A DNA stretch of 64,000 nt from Microbacterium trichothecenolyticum (GTDB lineage: Bacteria; Actinomycetota; Actinomycetes; Actinomycetales; Microbacteriaceae). Below are positions 48,330 to 57,364 of this stretch, in pieces. Below the pieces are notes generated by a model, which had not been told where the DNA came from, searched no databases, and worked only from the letters and a program-made list of their open reading frames with translations. How positions within the stretch are numbered: the stretch's first letter is position 1; every line of letters starts with the position of its first letter. The translations under genes were made by a program, and so were the position numbers. The stretch is from assembly GCF_000956465.1 (NCBI RefSeq), contig NZ_JYJA01000036.1, forward strand, positions 226,306 to 290,305. The letters run 5' to 3'.

Positions 48330-49124
48330 ACGACGCGGTCCGCGCGCGAGGATCTCGCCGTGGGGCATGAGGAGCCAGCCGTCGTCGGCGGCGGCCCACT
48401 CGCGCCAGCCGTCCGAGATGCGCTGCAGCAGCGCGTCGTCTGCGCCGGTCGCGCGCGCCGAATCGGCGAACGCCGACTGCAGCACGCGGTCCGCCCACAT
48501 CCCGCCCCACCACGCGCGGTCGGCCTCGTCCTCGAAGAGCCATAGCGAGGCCGTGGCACGGATGTCGGCGAGCCCCGCCTCCTGCGCCCACGCCTTCAGC
48601 CGGCGTCCGGCCGCCGGCTCACCCGCGACGCTGCGGTGCGTCGCCAGGTACAGCGCGAGCCACTCGTCGAGCGCGGGGATCAGCGGGTACCAGATCACGC
48701 CTTCGTAGTCGACGTCGCGCGCGGCGACCACGCCGTCGGGGCCGGCGACGCGCCCGAGCTCGCGCAGCATGTCGACCGGTCGATCCACGTGCTGCAGCAC
48801 CTGGTGCGCGTGCACGACGTCGAAGCCGCCGTCGTCGAAGGGCAGCGCGTAGGCGTCGCCCACCTCGAACGACAGATTCGGCGCCGCGTGGTCGGCCGCG
48901 GCCTGCGCGACGACGCCGGCCGAGGCATCCGTCCCGACCACCCGAGCGGGTGCGACGCGGGCCGCGAGGTCCGCGGTGATCGTGCCGGGCCCGCTGCCCA
49001 CATCGAGGACCGAGATGCCTGGCCCGAGGTGCGGCAGCAGATATGCCGCGGAGTTCTCGGCGGTGCGCCAGCGGTGCGACCGCAGAACGCTCTCGTGGTG
49101 GCCGTGGGTGTAGGCGTCTGGCAT
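48327..49124 (-). CDS. Class I SAM-dependent methyltransferase (UbiE-like)
   Basis: The 265-aa protein has the SAM-binding motif VLDVGSGPGTITADLA, then GTDASAGVVAQA, ALPFDDGGFDVVHAHQVLQH and a C-terminal helical cap. This is a UbiE/arsenite-methyltransferase-like fold; no motif tells the substrate. Its ATG at 49124 is preceded at six bases by TAGCAT, the leaderless spacing. Confidence 0.9.
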   Translation of the reverse strand: MPDAYTHGHHESVLRSHRWRTAENSAAYLLPHLGPGISVLDVGSGPGTITADLAARVAPARVVGTDASAGVVAQAAADHAAPNLSFEVGDAYALPFDDGGFDVVHAHQVLQHVDRPVDMLRELGRVAGPDGVVAARDVDYEGVIWYPLIPALDEWLALYLATHRSVAGEPAAGRRLKAWAQEAGLADIRATASLWLFEDEADRAWWGGMWADRVLQSAFADSARATGADDALLQRISDGWREWAAADDGWLLMPHGEILARGPRR

Positions 49125-49130
49125 TCGTCG

Positions 49131-49136
49131 ATGCTA
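49131..49136 (-). promoter_or_regulatory. -10 element of a leaderless promoter for the methyltransferase gene
   Basis: TAGCAT on the minus strand, then CGACGA and the ATG at 49124. Confidence 0.5.
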
Positions 49137-49216
49137 CCGACGGCGCACACACTGCTGACGCGTGCGCAGAACTCACACCGACGACCACGCAATGTGCCCA
49201 CTCGCCGTCGACACGG

Positions 49217-49245
49217 TTGAACAATTCGCAGAATCGGTGTCCAAT
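49217..49245 (+). promoter_or_regulatory. Sigma-70-type promoter of the amino acid dehydrogenase gene
   Basis: TTGAAC (49217-49222) and TCCAAT (49240-49245) are separated by 17 bases. This leaves about 65 bases of leader before the ATG at 49317. Confidence 0.4.
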
Positions 49246-49316
49246 GAGAGTGGATGCCGCAACGCCGCGGCGTCCGCAGCGCACTGCCCACGAGGCCCGC
49301 CGAAGGAAGAACCGCG

Positions 49317-50393
49317 ATGACGCACACCCTGCCCCTGCCCGATTTCACACACGAGCGGGTGGAGGTGATCACCGGCCGCCGCAGCGGCCTGTTCATCGCC
49401 GTCGCGCTGCACTCGTCCGTGCTCGGCTCCGCCCTCGGCGGCGCGCGCCTGTGGACGTACCCGCACTGGAGCGACGCCCTCGGCGACGCACTGCGCCTGT
49501 CGGCCGCCATGACCCTCAAGAACGCCGCGGCCGGCCTCGACGCCGGCGGCGGCAAGTCCGTCATCGCCCTGCCTCCCGGCACCACGCTCGACACCGACCG
49601 GCGCCGCGCCGCGTTCCTCGACCTCGGCGACGCGGTCGAGTCGCTGCACGGCCTGTACCGCACCGCCGAGGACGTCGGCTCGACGACCGAGGACATGCTC
49701 GTCGTCAGCGAGCGCACGGAGCACGTCGTGGGCCTGCCCGACGCCGTCGGCGGCTCCGGCGAGCCCGCCGGCCCGACGAGCCTCGGCGTGTACGAGTCGC
49801 TGCGCGCGACCCTCGAGCGCGTCGCGGGCACCGCCGACGTCGACGGACGCCGCATCACGATCTCCGGCCTCGGCCAGGTCGGCAGCCGCCTCGCGGTGCG
49901 CCTGTCCGCCGAGGGCGCGCGCCTCACCGTGACCGACGTGAACCCCGCCAAGCGCGACCTCGCCACCGAACTCGGCGCGGAGTGGATCGCCCCCGGCGAG
50001 GAGCACCTCGTTCCCGCCGACGTGTTCGTGCCGGCCGGCATCGGCGGGCTCCTCACCGACGAGGTCATCGACGCTCTCGACGCGAAGGCCGTCTGCGGCC
50101 CGGCGAACAACCCGCTCGCCGACCACAGCGGCGCGGCCCGCCTCGCCGGTCGCGGCATCCTGTACGCCCCCGACTTCGTCGTCAACGCGGGTGGCGTGAT
50201 CTACCTCGACCTCGAGGCGAAGCGCCTCGGCACGCGCACCGAGATCATGGAGCGCGTCGGCCAGATCGGCGACACCGTGCGCCGCATCTTCGACGAGGCC
50301 TCCTCGCGCGGCGTCACGCCGCTCGAGGCCGCCGAAGGGCTCGCCGCGGAGCGCCTGGCCGCCGGCGGCCGCCAGCCCGCACTCGCGCACTGA
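49317..50393 (+). CDS. Glu/Leu/Phe/Val dehydrogenase family enzyme (leucine/valine dehydrogenase-like)
   Basis: The 358-aa NAD-dependent enzyme deaminates an amino acid to its keto acid. It has the catalytic Lys region MTLKNAAAGLDAGGGKSVIA, the substrate loop YRTAEDVGSTTEDM and the Rossmann motif ISGLGQVGSRLAVRL. The length is close to leucine and valine dehydrogenases rather than glutamate dehydrogenases. The ATG at 49317 has a GAAGGAAG ribosome site; an in-frame ATG at 49254 is less likely. A terminator follows. Confidence 0.88.
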   Translation: MTHTLPLPDFTHERVEVITGRRSGLFIAVALHSSVLGSALGGARLWTYPHWSDALGDALRLSAAMTLKNAAAGLDAGGGKSVIALPPGTTLDTDRRRAAFLDLGDAVESLHGLYRTAEDVGSTTEDMLVVSERTEHVVGLPDAVGGSGEPAGPTSLGVYESLRATLERVAGTADVDGRRITISGLGQVGSRLAVRLSAEGARLTVTDVNPAKRDLATELGAEWIAPGEEHLVPADVFVPAGIGGLLTDEVIDALDAKAVCGPANNPLADHSGAARLAGRGILYAPDFVVNAGGVIYLDLEAKRLGTRTEIMERVGQIGDTVRRIFDEASSRGVTPLEAAEGLAAERLAAGGRQPALAH

Positions 50394-50400
50394 GCCGGCA

Positions 50401-50434
50401 CGCGCCCGGCCACCGGAGGGGATGGCCGGGCGCG
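50401..50434 (+). terminator. Terminator after the amino acid dehydrogenase gene
   Basis: A perfect 12-bp GC-rich stem (50401-50412 with 50423-50434) encloses a ten-base loop and is followed by TTGCAT, seven bases after the stop. Confidence 0.75.
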
Positions 50435-50443
50435 TTGCATCAC

Positions 50444-50482
50444 TTGACACTGCGTTCCACCGATCGCGGAATCGCGTTCCAC
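50444..50482 (+). promoter_or_regulatory. TTGACA -35 element with two GCGTTCCAC direct repeats upstream of the acyl-CoA ligase
   Basis: TTGACA lies at 50444-50449. GCGTTCCAC occurs at 50452-50460 and again at 50474-50482, 22 bases apart (two helical turns), straddling where the -10 region would be. A regulator dimer could bind the pair and cover the promoter. The -10 element is weak (CGGAAT, 17-base gap). Confidence 0.4.
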
Positions 50483-50571
50483 AATCCTCGGCGCGGATGG
50501 CATGATGGTCGCACGGCCGGGCCCGGGCCCGCCGACGACGACCGTCATGCCGCCCGATCGAAGGAGATCCG

Positions 50572-52164
50572 GTGTTCACCAGTCCCGAAGCCGATATCGA
50601 GATACCCGAACTCGACGTCTACGACTACCTCTTCGCGAGCCTGACCGACGAGGATCTGGGGCGCGTCGCGCTCATCGATCCCGCGACCGGGGCGGAGACC
50701 ACGTACGGCGCGCTGCGCACCCAGATCGACCTGTTCGCGGGCGCCTTGGCGGCGCGCGGGGTCGGCGTGGGCACGGTGCTCGGCCTGCTCTGTCCGAACG
50801 TGCCCGCGTTCGCGACGGTGTTCCACGGCATCCTGCGCGCGGGAGCCACCGTCACGACGGTCAACTCGCTGTACACGGCGGGCGAGATCGAGAAGCAGCT
50901 GCGCGATGCCGGGGCCACGTGGCTCGTCACCGTGAGCCCGCTTCTCCCACAGGCCCAGGCCGCCGCCGAGGCCGTCGGCATCCCTCACGAACGCGTCATC
51001 GTGCTCGACGGCGCATCGGGTCACCCGAACCTCCGGGAGCTGCTCGCCGAGGGCGCGCCCGCACCCGACGTCTCGTTCGACCCGGCGACGCACATCGCGG
51101 TGCTCCCCTACTCGTCGGGCACGACCGGCATCCCCAAGGGGGTGATGCTCACGCACCGCAACCTGGTCGCGAACGTCGCGCAGTGCCGCGTCGCCCTCGA
51201 CCTCGCCGAGACCGACCGCGTGCTGGCGGTGCTGCCGTTCTTCCACATCTACGGCATGACGGTGCTGCTCAATCTCGCGCTGCGCCAGCGCGCGAGCCTC
51301 GTGACGATGCCGAAGTTCGACCTGGTCGAGTTCCTGACGAACATCCAGCGGTTCCAGTGCACGTACCTGTACATCGCGCCGCCGATCGCGGTCGCGCTGG
51401 CCAAGCACCCGATCGTCGACCAGTTCGACATCTCGAGTGTGCGCACGGTCTTCTCGGGGGCGGCTCCGCTCGACGGCGAGACGGCCGAGACGGCGGGCCG
51501 CCGCATCAACGCGCGCATGATGCAGGGGTACGGCATGAGCGAGCTGAGCCCCGTCTCGCACGCGATGCCGGTCGACCGCTACGACATCCCGGTGAGCTCG
51601 GTCGGCGTGATGCTGCCCAACACCCTCAACAAGCTGATCGACACCGAGACCGGCGAGGAGATCACCGAGCTCGGACCGGACGGCGTCACCAAGGCGGGCG
51701 AGCTCTGGGTCAAGGGACCCAACGTCATGCTCGGCTACCTCAACAAGCCCGATGCCACGGCAGAGACGCTCGATGCGGACGGCTTCCTGCACACCGGCGA
51801 CATCGCCGTCTACCACGAGGGCGGCTACTTCTCGATCGTCGACCGGGTCAAGGAGCTCATCAAGTACAAGGGCTACCAGATCGCTCCCGCAGAGCTCGAG
51901 GCGCTCCTCCTCGGCCATCCGAAGGTGATGGATGCCGCGGTCATCGGCGTGCTCGACGACGACAAGCAGGAGATCCCCAAGGCCTTCATCGTCGCCGCCG
52001 CCGACTCCGGCCTGACCGGAGACGAGGTCATGGCGTTCGTCGCCGAGCACGTCGCCCCGCACAAGAAGGTGCGCCGCGTGGAGTTCATCGACGCGATCCC
52101 GAAGTCCAGCGCCGGAAAGATCCTCCGCAAAGACCTGCGCGCCCGCGAGGCCGCGACGGTCTGA
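50572..52164 (+). CDS. AMP-dependent acyl-CoA synthetase (4-coumarate-CoA-ligase-like)
   Basis: The 530-aa ligase activates a carboxylic acid to acyl-AMP and then acyl-CoA. It has the AMP-binding P-loop YSSGTTGIPKGVMLTHRN, GYGMSELSPVSH, and the C-terminal hinge TGDIAVYHEGGYFSIVDR with VKELIKYKGYQIAPAELEA and the catalytic Lys in PKSSAGKILRKDLRA. The arrangement is that of fatty-acyl or 4-coumarate-CoA ligases. It starts at a GTG with a strong GAAGGAG ribosome site. Confidence 0.92.
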   Translation: MFTSPEADIEIPELDVYDYLFASLTDEDLGRVALIDPATGAETTYGALRTQIDLFAGALAARGVGVGTVLGLLCPNVPAFATVFHGILRAGATVTTVNSLYTAGEIEKQLRDAGATWLVTVSPLLPQAQAAAEAVGIPHERVIVLDGASGHPNLRELLAEGAPAPDVSFDPATHIAVLPYSSGTTGIPKGVMLTHRNLVANVAQCRVALDLAETDRVLAVLPFFHIYGMTVLLNLALRQRASLVTMPKFDLVEFLTNIQRFQCTYLYIAPPIAVALAKHPIVDQFDISSVRTVFSGAAPLDGETAETAGRRINARMMQGYGMSELSPVSHAMPVDRYDIPVSSVGVMLPNTLNKLIDTETGEEITELGPDGVTKAGELWVKGPNVMLGYLNKPDATAETLDADGFLHTGDIAVYHEGGYFSIVDRVKELIKYKGYQIAPAELEALLLGHPKVMDAAVIGVLDDDKQEIPKAFIVAAADSGLTGDEVMAFVAEHVAPHKKVRRVEFIDAIPKSSAGKILRKDLRAREAATV

Positions 52165-52181
52165 CACCACGCTCCGCGAGA

Positions 52182-52224
52182 GAACGGATGCCTCGGCGAA
52201 CGCGTTTCGCCAAGGCATCCGTTC
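52182..52224 (+). terminator. Long hairpin after the acyl-CoA ligase gene
   Basis: A 19-bp stem with one mismatch (52182-52200 with 52206-52224) surrounds a five-base loop. The arm includes ACGGATGCC, the same word found in the 22380 hairpin. It lies 18 bases after the stop. Confidence 0.75.
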
Positions 52225-52234
52225 GCGCGGCCAC

Positions 52235-52240
52235 TAGTTT
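52235..52240 (+). promoter_or_regulatory. -10 element of a leaderless promoter for the ZIP gene
   Basis: TAGTTT, six bases, then the ATG at 52247. It overlaps the tail of the preceding terminator region. Confidence 0.5.
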
Positions 52241-52246
52241 GGCGCC

Positions 52247-53059
52247 ATGGAAGGACTCTGGCTGGCCGCGCTGAGCGGACTCATCGGCGGCGGAACGCTG
52301 CTCGTCGGGGCCGCGGTCGCGTGGTACATCGACATTCCGCAGCGCATCGTCGCCGGGATCATGGCCGTGGGTGCGGGCGTGCTCATCTCGACGCTGGCCT
52401 TCGAACTCGTCGAAGAGGCGGCGGCCGACGGAGGGCTGGTTCCGACCACCGTCGGGTTCCTGGGCGGCGCGATCCTCTACATCGTCGCGGACCAGCTGAT
52501 CTCGCGACGCAGCAGGCAGCGTGCCGCCGGCTCGCCTCAGCTCGACGCCTCCTCGGTCACCGAGTACTCCGACGGTGACGCGATCCCCGCGAACATCGTC
52601 GCCCGCCGTGCCGGGGCACAGGCGGTGAGCGGAGCGGGGCTCGTCATCGCGGTCGGCGCGCTGATCGACGGCATCCCGGAATCCATCGTCATGGGCCTCT
52701 CCGTCCTCCAGGGCGGGATCAGCATCCCGATCGTCGCGGCGATCGCCATCAGCAACTTCCCCGAGGGACTCGGCTCGACCGCCGCCCTCAAGCGCGGCGG
52801 CTCGAGCGGGCGGTACGTCGCCCTGCTGTGGAGCGGGATCGCGCTGATCACCGTCGTCGCGTCGGTGCTCGGCTACGTCGCCTTCCAGTCGGCGTCGCCG
52901 AACCTGATCGCCCTCATCACGACGATCGCCGCCGGCGGCCTCCTCGCGATGGTGTGCAACACGATGATCCCCGAGGCGTTCGACGAGCAGCAGGCACTGA
53001 CCGGCCTGTGGGCGACGATCGGCTTCCTCGGCGCGTTCCTCCTGCACGAGCTCACCTGA
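52247..53059 (+). CDS. ZIP-family metal transporter
   Basis: The 270-aa membrane protein has about eight hydrophobic segments. The ZIP metal-binding helices are visible as LIDGIPESIVMGLSV and ISNFPEGLGSTAALK, with the conserved His replaced in the first (DGIPE rather than HNIPE). It should import a divalent metal such as zinc, though the changed residue leaves the substrate uncertain. The start is leaderless and the gene ends facing the MFS gene on the other strand. Confidence 0.85.
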   Translation: MEGLWLAALSGLIGGGTLLVGAAVAWYIDIPQRIVAGIMAVGAGVLISTLAFELVEEAAADGGLVPTTVGFLGGAILYIVADQLISRRSRQRAAGSPQLDASSVTEYSDGDAIPANIVARRAGAQAVSGAGLVIAVGALIDGIPESIVMGLSVLQGGISIPIVAAIAISNFPEGLGSTAALKRGGSSGRYVALLWSGIALITVVASVLGYVAFQSASPNLIALITTIAAGGLLAMVCNTMIPEAFDEQQALTGLWATIGFLGAFLLHELT

Positions 53060-53083
53060 GCCGGACGATCGGAGCCGCAGCGT

Positions 53084-54316
53084 TCACTCCCCCGGTGCCG
53101 CCGCGACGGCGACGGTGCGGCGCGCCCGGAGCGCGGTCGCCGCGCCGGCCAGCACGGCCCCGACAGCCAACCAGATGAGCACGCGGTAGTCGACGACGAG
53201 GAGGAGTCCCGCACCCGCGATCGATACGAGGGTCTGCGGCAGGTTCACGACCACATTGGCCGCGGCGCCGGTACGGCCCTGCAGGGCGTCGGGCGTGAGG
53301 CGCTGGCGGAGGGTGGAGAAGGCGACGACGGTGATCGGGATGCCGATCCCCATCACGAACATGCCGGCGCCGCCGAGAACGACCGAGCCGAAGGCGAACG
53401 GCACGCTGCCGACCGCGATGAGAAGGAGCCCGAGGGCGGCAGACCGCCCCTCACCCCACCGGGTCACGACGGTCGCCGACAGGAGCCCGCCGAGCACGGC
53501 GCCCGCGCCCTGGACGGGCACGAGCACCCCGATCGCGACAGGGTCGACGTGCATCGCATCGAGGGCCGGGAACACGATGATGTTGAGCAGTCCGGTCGCG
53601 CCGAAGCCGATCGCCGCGGCGATCGTGATGACCCGGAGACTCTGCGGTGCGAAGAGCTGCTCGAAGCCCGCGACCAGCTCGCGGAGGGAGCCGCGCCCGG
53701 GGTCACGCTCCGGAGCCGCACCGCCGACCGGCAGTCCCGCGACGATGACGGCAGCCACGGCGAAGCACGCCGCGGTGAGCACGATGACCGCCGGTGCGCC
53801 GAGCCAGACGTACAGAGCCGTGCCGATGAGCGGCGACACGAGACGCAGCCCGTTGTCGATCGTCGACAGCACGCCGTTGCCCGATGCGAGCTGGTCGTCG
53901 CGCAGCATCGCGCGGATGATGCCCGACTGCGCCGACGCCGTCACGTAGCCGGCCGCACTGTAGAGGAAGACGACGGCGTACACGAGCCACAGCTGCGCCG
54001 TGCCCGACACGAGCAGCAGGGACAGCACGACGGGAACGAGCGCGACGTTGTTGAGCACCAGGAGGCGGCGCCGCGGCATCCTGTCGGCGAGCATCCCGAT
54101 GAAGGGCGCGAGGATCGCCGGCAGACCCAGCGCGACGAAGACGAAGCCGGCCGCGACGTCCGATCCGGTGAGCTCCTTCACCCAGACCGCGACCATCAGG
54201 AACAGGGCGCTGTCGCCCAGGTTGGTCGCGACCCAGCCCGCCGCGAGCCGCGGAAACCCCGGCGCCGACCATGCGACCGGACCGCGCCGGACTCCGCGCT
54301 CCGTGCCGGCGGTCAC
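53084..54316 (-). CDS. MFS transporter coupled to an ArsR-type regulator
   Basis: The 410-aa protein has about twelve membrane segments, with NLGDSALFLMVAVWVKELTG at the first helix and LADRMPRRRLLVL in the loop after helix 2, a pattern of enterobactin-exporter-like/multidrug MFS permeases. The GTG at 54316 overlaps the regulator stop as GTGA, and longer readings into the regulator gene are excluded. The pair suggests drug or toxin efflux under the control of the repressor. Confidence 0.87.
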   Translation of the reverse strand: MTAGTERGVRRGPVAWSAPGFPRLAAGWVATNLGDSALFLMVAVWVKELTGSDVAAGFVFVALGLPAILAPFIGMLADRMPRRRLLVLNNVALVPVVLSLLLVSGTAQLWLVYAVVFLYSAAGYVTASAQSGIIRAMLRDDQLASGNGVLSTIDNGLRLVSPLIGTALYVWLGAPAVIVLTAACFAVAAVIVAGLPVGGAAPERDPGRGSLRELVAGFEQLFAPQSLRVITIAAAIGFGATGLLNIIVFPALDAMHVDPVAIGVLVPVQGAGAVLGGLLSATVVTRWGEGRSAALGLLLIAVGSVPFAFGSVVLGGAGMFVMGIGIPITVVAFSTLRQRLTPDALQGRTGAAANVVVNLPQTLVSIAGAGLLLVVDYRVLIWLAVGAVLAGAATALRARRTVAVAAAPGE

Positions 54317-54912
54317 TTCTCGTCCTCCGGTTCGGGGTTCACCACAGCGAAGAACCGGGAGTAGCGGGCACCCGGCGGCCGCTTCGACGGATCGGTGTGC
54401 CGGCCCGCGAACCGGTCGGTGATCTCCTGCACATCGCGGCTGAGCTGTGCGAGCTCTTCCGCGGTCGCCCAGAACGACGAGCGCGTGAACGTCGTCGCCT
54501 GCACCCATTCGTCGTTCTCGCGATCGATGCGTGCGAACCAGTCCATCGCGCGGAGGAACTCCGACTCGAGCCCCATCGACGCGACCGCCTGCACCGCGAG
54601 CAGCGAACCGGGCACCTCCGGATCGGGCCTCATGTCGAAGTCCGCGACCTTCACGCGCCACGGCTTCTCGCGGCCGCGCCGCTCCGCCCGCTCGATGTAG
54701 CCGTACTTCTCCAGCATCCGCAGGTGGAACGAGCAGCTCGCGGCCGACTCCCCCAGCGCCTCGGCGCACTCCGTCGCCGTGGCCTCCGCCACGTCGCCCA
54801 GGTGGTCGAGCAGGGCGATCCGCACCGGGTGCGCGAGCGCCCGGATGCGCTCGGGATCGGTGATGCGCTCACGGCGCGCCGACCGCGGGAACGGCTGGTC
54901 GTCGGTGGTCAT
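54313..54912 (-). CDS. ArsR-type winged-helix regulator
   Basis: The 199-aa protein has an N-terminal winged helix with IRALAHPVRIALLDHLGDVA, TATECAEALGESAASCSFHL and RMLEKYGYIERAERRG; the C-terminal half is a helical domain with no visible metal ligand set. The ATG at 54912 was chosen over a longer reading because TAAAGT stands seven bases upstream and a perfect palindrome (54921-54935) lies just behind. It probably represses itself and the MFS gene. Confidence 0.87.
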   Translation of the reverse strand: MTTDDQPFPRSARRERITDPERIRALAHPVRIALLDHLGDVAEATATECAEALGESAASCSFHLRMLEKYGYIERAERRGREKPWRVKVADFDMRPDPEVPGSLLAVQAVASMGLESEFLRAMDWFARIDRENDEWVQATTFTRSSFWATAEELAQLSRDVQEITDRFAGRHTDPSKRPPGARYSRFFAVVNPEPEDEK

Positions 54913-54920
54913 GGCGACGA

Positions 54921-54935
54921 CTTTAGATTCTAAAG
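54921..54935 (-). promoter_or_regulatory. Perfect palindromic operator of the ArsR-type regulator
   Basis: CTTTAGATTCTAAAG is an inverted repeat of seven bases on each side of one central base. It overlaps the TAAAGT -10 element of the regulator gene (minus strand). A partial second copy, TCTTTAGAA, lies at about 54953-54961. Together they look like the self-repression site. Confidence 0.6.
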
Positions 54936-55040
54936 ACTCCTTTCGCAAGACTTCTTTAGAATGACGTCGCACGGATGCTGCGGGGCGCGGGGGACGCCAG
55001 AGCGGAGGGACTCCTCCAGCGGCCTACCCGGACGTGGGGA

Positions 55041-56288
55041 TCAGGCGGTGGCCCAGAGGCCGTCGTCCTCTGCGGCGCCGGGCGCCTCGATCGACAGGCC
55101 GTGGAGCAGTTCGAGGGCGGCACGCGCCTCGTCGATGCGGCCTTCGACAGCGAGTTCGCGGATGCGCACGGACGGACGGTGCAGCAGTACGCCCGCAAGA
55201 TGTCGCAGCGCGGCCTCGACCTCGTCGCCGGCGCCGCGCGAACGGGCCCGGGCGATCTCATCGTCGACGATGCTCAGGACGTCACCGCGCAGTGCGGTGA
55301 TCGCGGGTCCGGCCTCGCGGTCGGCGTGGAACTCGGTGGCGGCGTCGCCGACGATCGCACGCGCGGCAGCGTGGGCGCTGAACTCGGCGAGCGGTGCGTG
55401 CAGCCGGATGGTCTCGAGGTCGAGCAGTTCGACCGCCTCGACCGCGCCGACGGCGGGGTCGACGTTGCGCGGGAGCCCGAGGTCGATCACGAGCACGCGT
55501 CGCCCGGGCGTGAACGCGTCGGCGTGCACGACGGCATCTGCCGTACACGTGATGACGACGTCGGCCTCGGCGACGGCGGCGACGAAGTCCGACACGGGGA
55601 TCAGCCCGTGCTGCGCGGCGAACGACTCGGCGCGACCGGACGGCGAGAAGACGTGGATGTCGCCGGCGCCGCGGGCGCGGAGCGCCTCCACCGTGCGGAC
55701 GGCGTACTTTCCAGTGCCCACGAGGACGATCTTGGCGGCGGCCCACTCGGCGACGCGGCTCGACGCCAGCTCGAGGGCGAGGCGCACGAGAGAGCGGTGC
55801 GCTCCGCGCAGCTGCGTGCGGTTGCGTACGCCGCGGCTGGTGTGGGTGGCCTTCTGGAACAGGCGCTCCAGCTCGCTCGAGGTCAGGCCGTCGGCGCGCG
55901 CGGCGTCGAGCGCGCGACGCACTTGGCCCGAGATCTCGTCTTCGCCGACCGACATCGATTCGAGGCCGCTGGTGACGGCGAAGAGGTGGGCCGCAGCATC
56001 CGCCCCCTGATGGACCGCGACCGACGCGCGCAGCAGATCGACGGAAACGCCGGATGCGTCGGCCATCGCCTCGATGACGGACTCGGCCGCGACCGCCTCG
56101 CCGCCCGTGAGCGGCTCGTCGATGTCGAGATAGGCCTCGAAACGGTTGCAGGTCGCGAGCACGACGGCGCCGGAGACGAAGATCTCGTCGTCCACAAGGG
56201 CGCGCGTCGCGGTGGGCGCCCCCACAGAGAGACGCTCCAGGATGTCGAGGCTCGCGTTCCGATGGTTCGCGGTCAGACAGAGGAGCAC
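55041..56288 (-). CDS. hemA: Glutamyl-tRNA reductase
   Basis: The 415-aa enzyme reduces glutamyl-tRNA to glutamate-1-semialdehyde, the first committed step of haem synthesis by the C5 route. The catalytic Cys47 lies in ATCNRFEAY, GEDEISGQVRRAL is conserved, and the NADPH domain has VLVGTGKYAVRTVEAL. The GTG start at 56288 has only 17 bases between it and the hemE start on the other strand. It works with hemL at 61392. Confidence 0.95.
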   Translation of the reverse strand: MLLCLTANHRNASLDILERLSVGAPTATRALVDDEIFVSGAVVLATCNRFEAYLDIDEPLTGGEAVAAESVIEAMADASGVSVDLLRASVAVHQGADAAAHLFAVTSGLESMSVGEDEISGQVRRALDAARADGLTSSELERLFQKATHTSRGVRNRTQLRGAHRSLVRLALELASSRVAEWAAAKIVLVGTGKYAVRTVEALRARGAGDIHVFSPSGRAESFAAQHGLIPVSDFVAAVAEADVVITCTADAVVHADAFTPGRRVLVIDLGLPRNVDPAVGAVEAVELLDLETIRLHAPLAEFSAHAAARAIVGDAATEFHADREAGPAITALRGDVLSIVDDEIARARSRGAGDEVEAALRHLAGVLLHRPSVRIRELAVEGRIDEARAALELLHGLSIEAPGAAEDDGLWATA

Positions 56289-56305
56289 GGACCTAATCTT
56301 AACGT
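56289..56305. promoter_or_regulatory. Overlapping divergent leaderless promoters of hemA and hemE
   Basis: Within 17 bases between two GTG starts, TAATCT (56294-56299, plus) lies six bases before hemE and TAAGAT (56296-56301, minus) lies seven bases before hemA. The two -10 elements overlap by four bases, so the polymerase can use only one at a time. Confidence 0.6.
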
Positions 56306-57364
56306 GTGTCGTTGCATGACTCTCACCCTTCCGTCCTTCAGAGAAACGATCCCCCCGCGCTGATACGCGCCTATCGCGGCGAACGGCCGGCTCGCACGCC
56401 GATCTGGTTCATGCGTCAGGCGGGTCGATCGCTGCCGGAATACCGCGAGCTGCGGGTGGGCACCGACATGCTCGACGCCTGCCTGAATCCCGAGCTCGCC
56501 AGCGAGATCACGCTGCAGCCGGTGCGCCGGCACGGCGTCGACGCGGGCATCTTCTTCAGCGACATCGTGATCCCGGTGCGCCTGTCGGGCGTCGACGTGC
56601 GCATCGTCGCGGGTCGCGGCCCGGTGCTCGAGAACCCGGTGCGGACGGCGGAGGATGTCGCATCCCTGCCCCCGCTGGACCCTGCGGCGCTCGCCCCCAT
56701 CCGCGACGCGGTCGCGCTCACGGTCTCAGAACTCGGCACGACGCCGCTCATCGGCTTCGCCGGTGCTCCGTACACGCTCGCGTCGTACCTCGTCGAGGGA
56801 GGTCCGTCGAAGGAGCAGCTCAAGACGCGGGCTCTCATGCACTCCGATCCCCAGACGTGGGCCGCGCTGCTGACGTGGTGCGCCGAGATCACCGGCGCAT
56901 TCCTCGCCGCCCAGATCGAGGCAGGCGCGTCGGCCGGGCAGCTCTTCGACTCCTGGGCGGGCTCGCTCAGCCTTTCCGACTACACGCAGCACGTTGCGCC
57001 GTTCTCCGCCCTGGCCCTCGACGCCGTGCGCCACCTCGACGTGCCTCTGGTGCACTTCGGCGTCGGCACCGGCGAACTGCTCGCCGCGATGCGCGACGTC
57101 GGCGTCGACACCGTGGGCGTGGATTGGCGTCTCCCGCTCGACGAGGCGGTGCGCCGTCTCGGCCCCGACGTCTCGGTGCAGGGCAACATCGACCCGGCGC
57201 TGCTGCGCGCCCCGTGGCCGGTGCTGGAGGCGCACATCATCGACGTGCTCGAGCGCGGGCGCGCCGCCCGTGCGCACGTCGTGAATCTCGGGCACGGCGT
57301 CCCGCCTGACACCGACCCGACCGTGCTCACGCGCATCGTGGAGTTCGTCCACGCGAATGGCTGA
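56306..57364 (+). CDS. hemE: Uroporphyrinogen decarboxylase
   Basis: The 352-aa enzyme removes four carboxyl groups from uroporphyrinogen III to form coproporphyrinogen III. It shows [19 protein letters not shown] at the start, [16 protein letters not shown] and [15 protein letters not shown] with [13 protein letters not shown] near the end. It begins with a leaderless GTG and overlaps hemY by eight bases. Confidence 0.96.
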   Translation: MSLHDSHPSVLQRNDPPALIRAYRGERPARTPIWFMRQAGRSLPEYRELRVGTDMLDACLNPELASEITLQPVRRHGVDAGIFFSDIVIPVRLSGVDVRIVAGRGPVLENPVRTAEDVASLPPLDPAALAPIRDAVALTVSELGTTPLIGFAGAPYTLASYLVEGGPSKEQLKTRALMHSDPQTWAALLTWCAEITGAFLAAQIEAGASAGQLFDSWAGSLSLSDYTQHVAPFSALALDAVRHLDVPLVHFGVGTGELLAAMRDVGVDTVGVDWRLPLDEAVRRLGPDVSVQGNIDPALLRAPWPVLEAHIIDVLERGRAARAHVVNLGHGVPPDTDPTVLTRIVEFVHANG

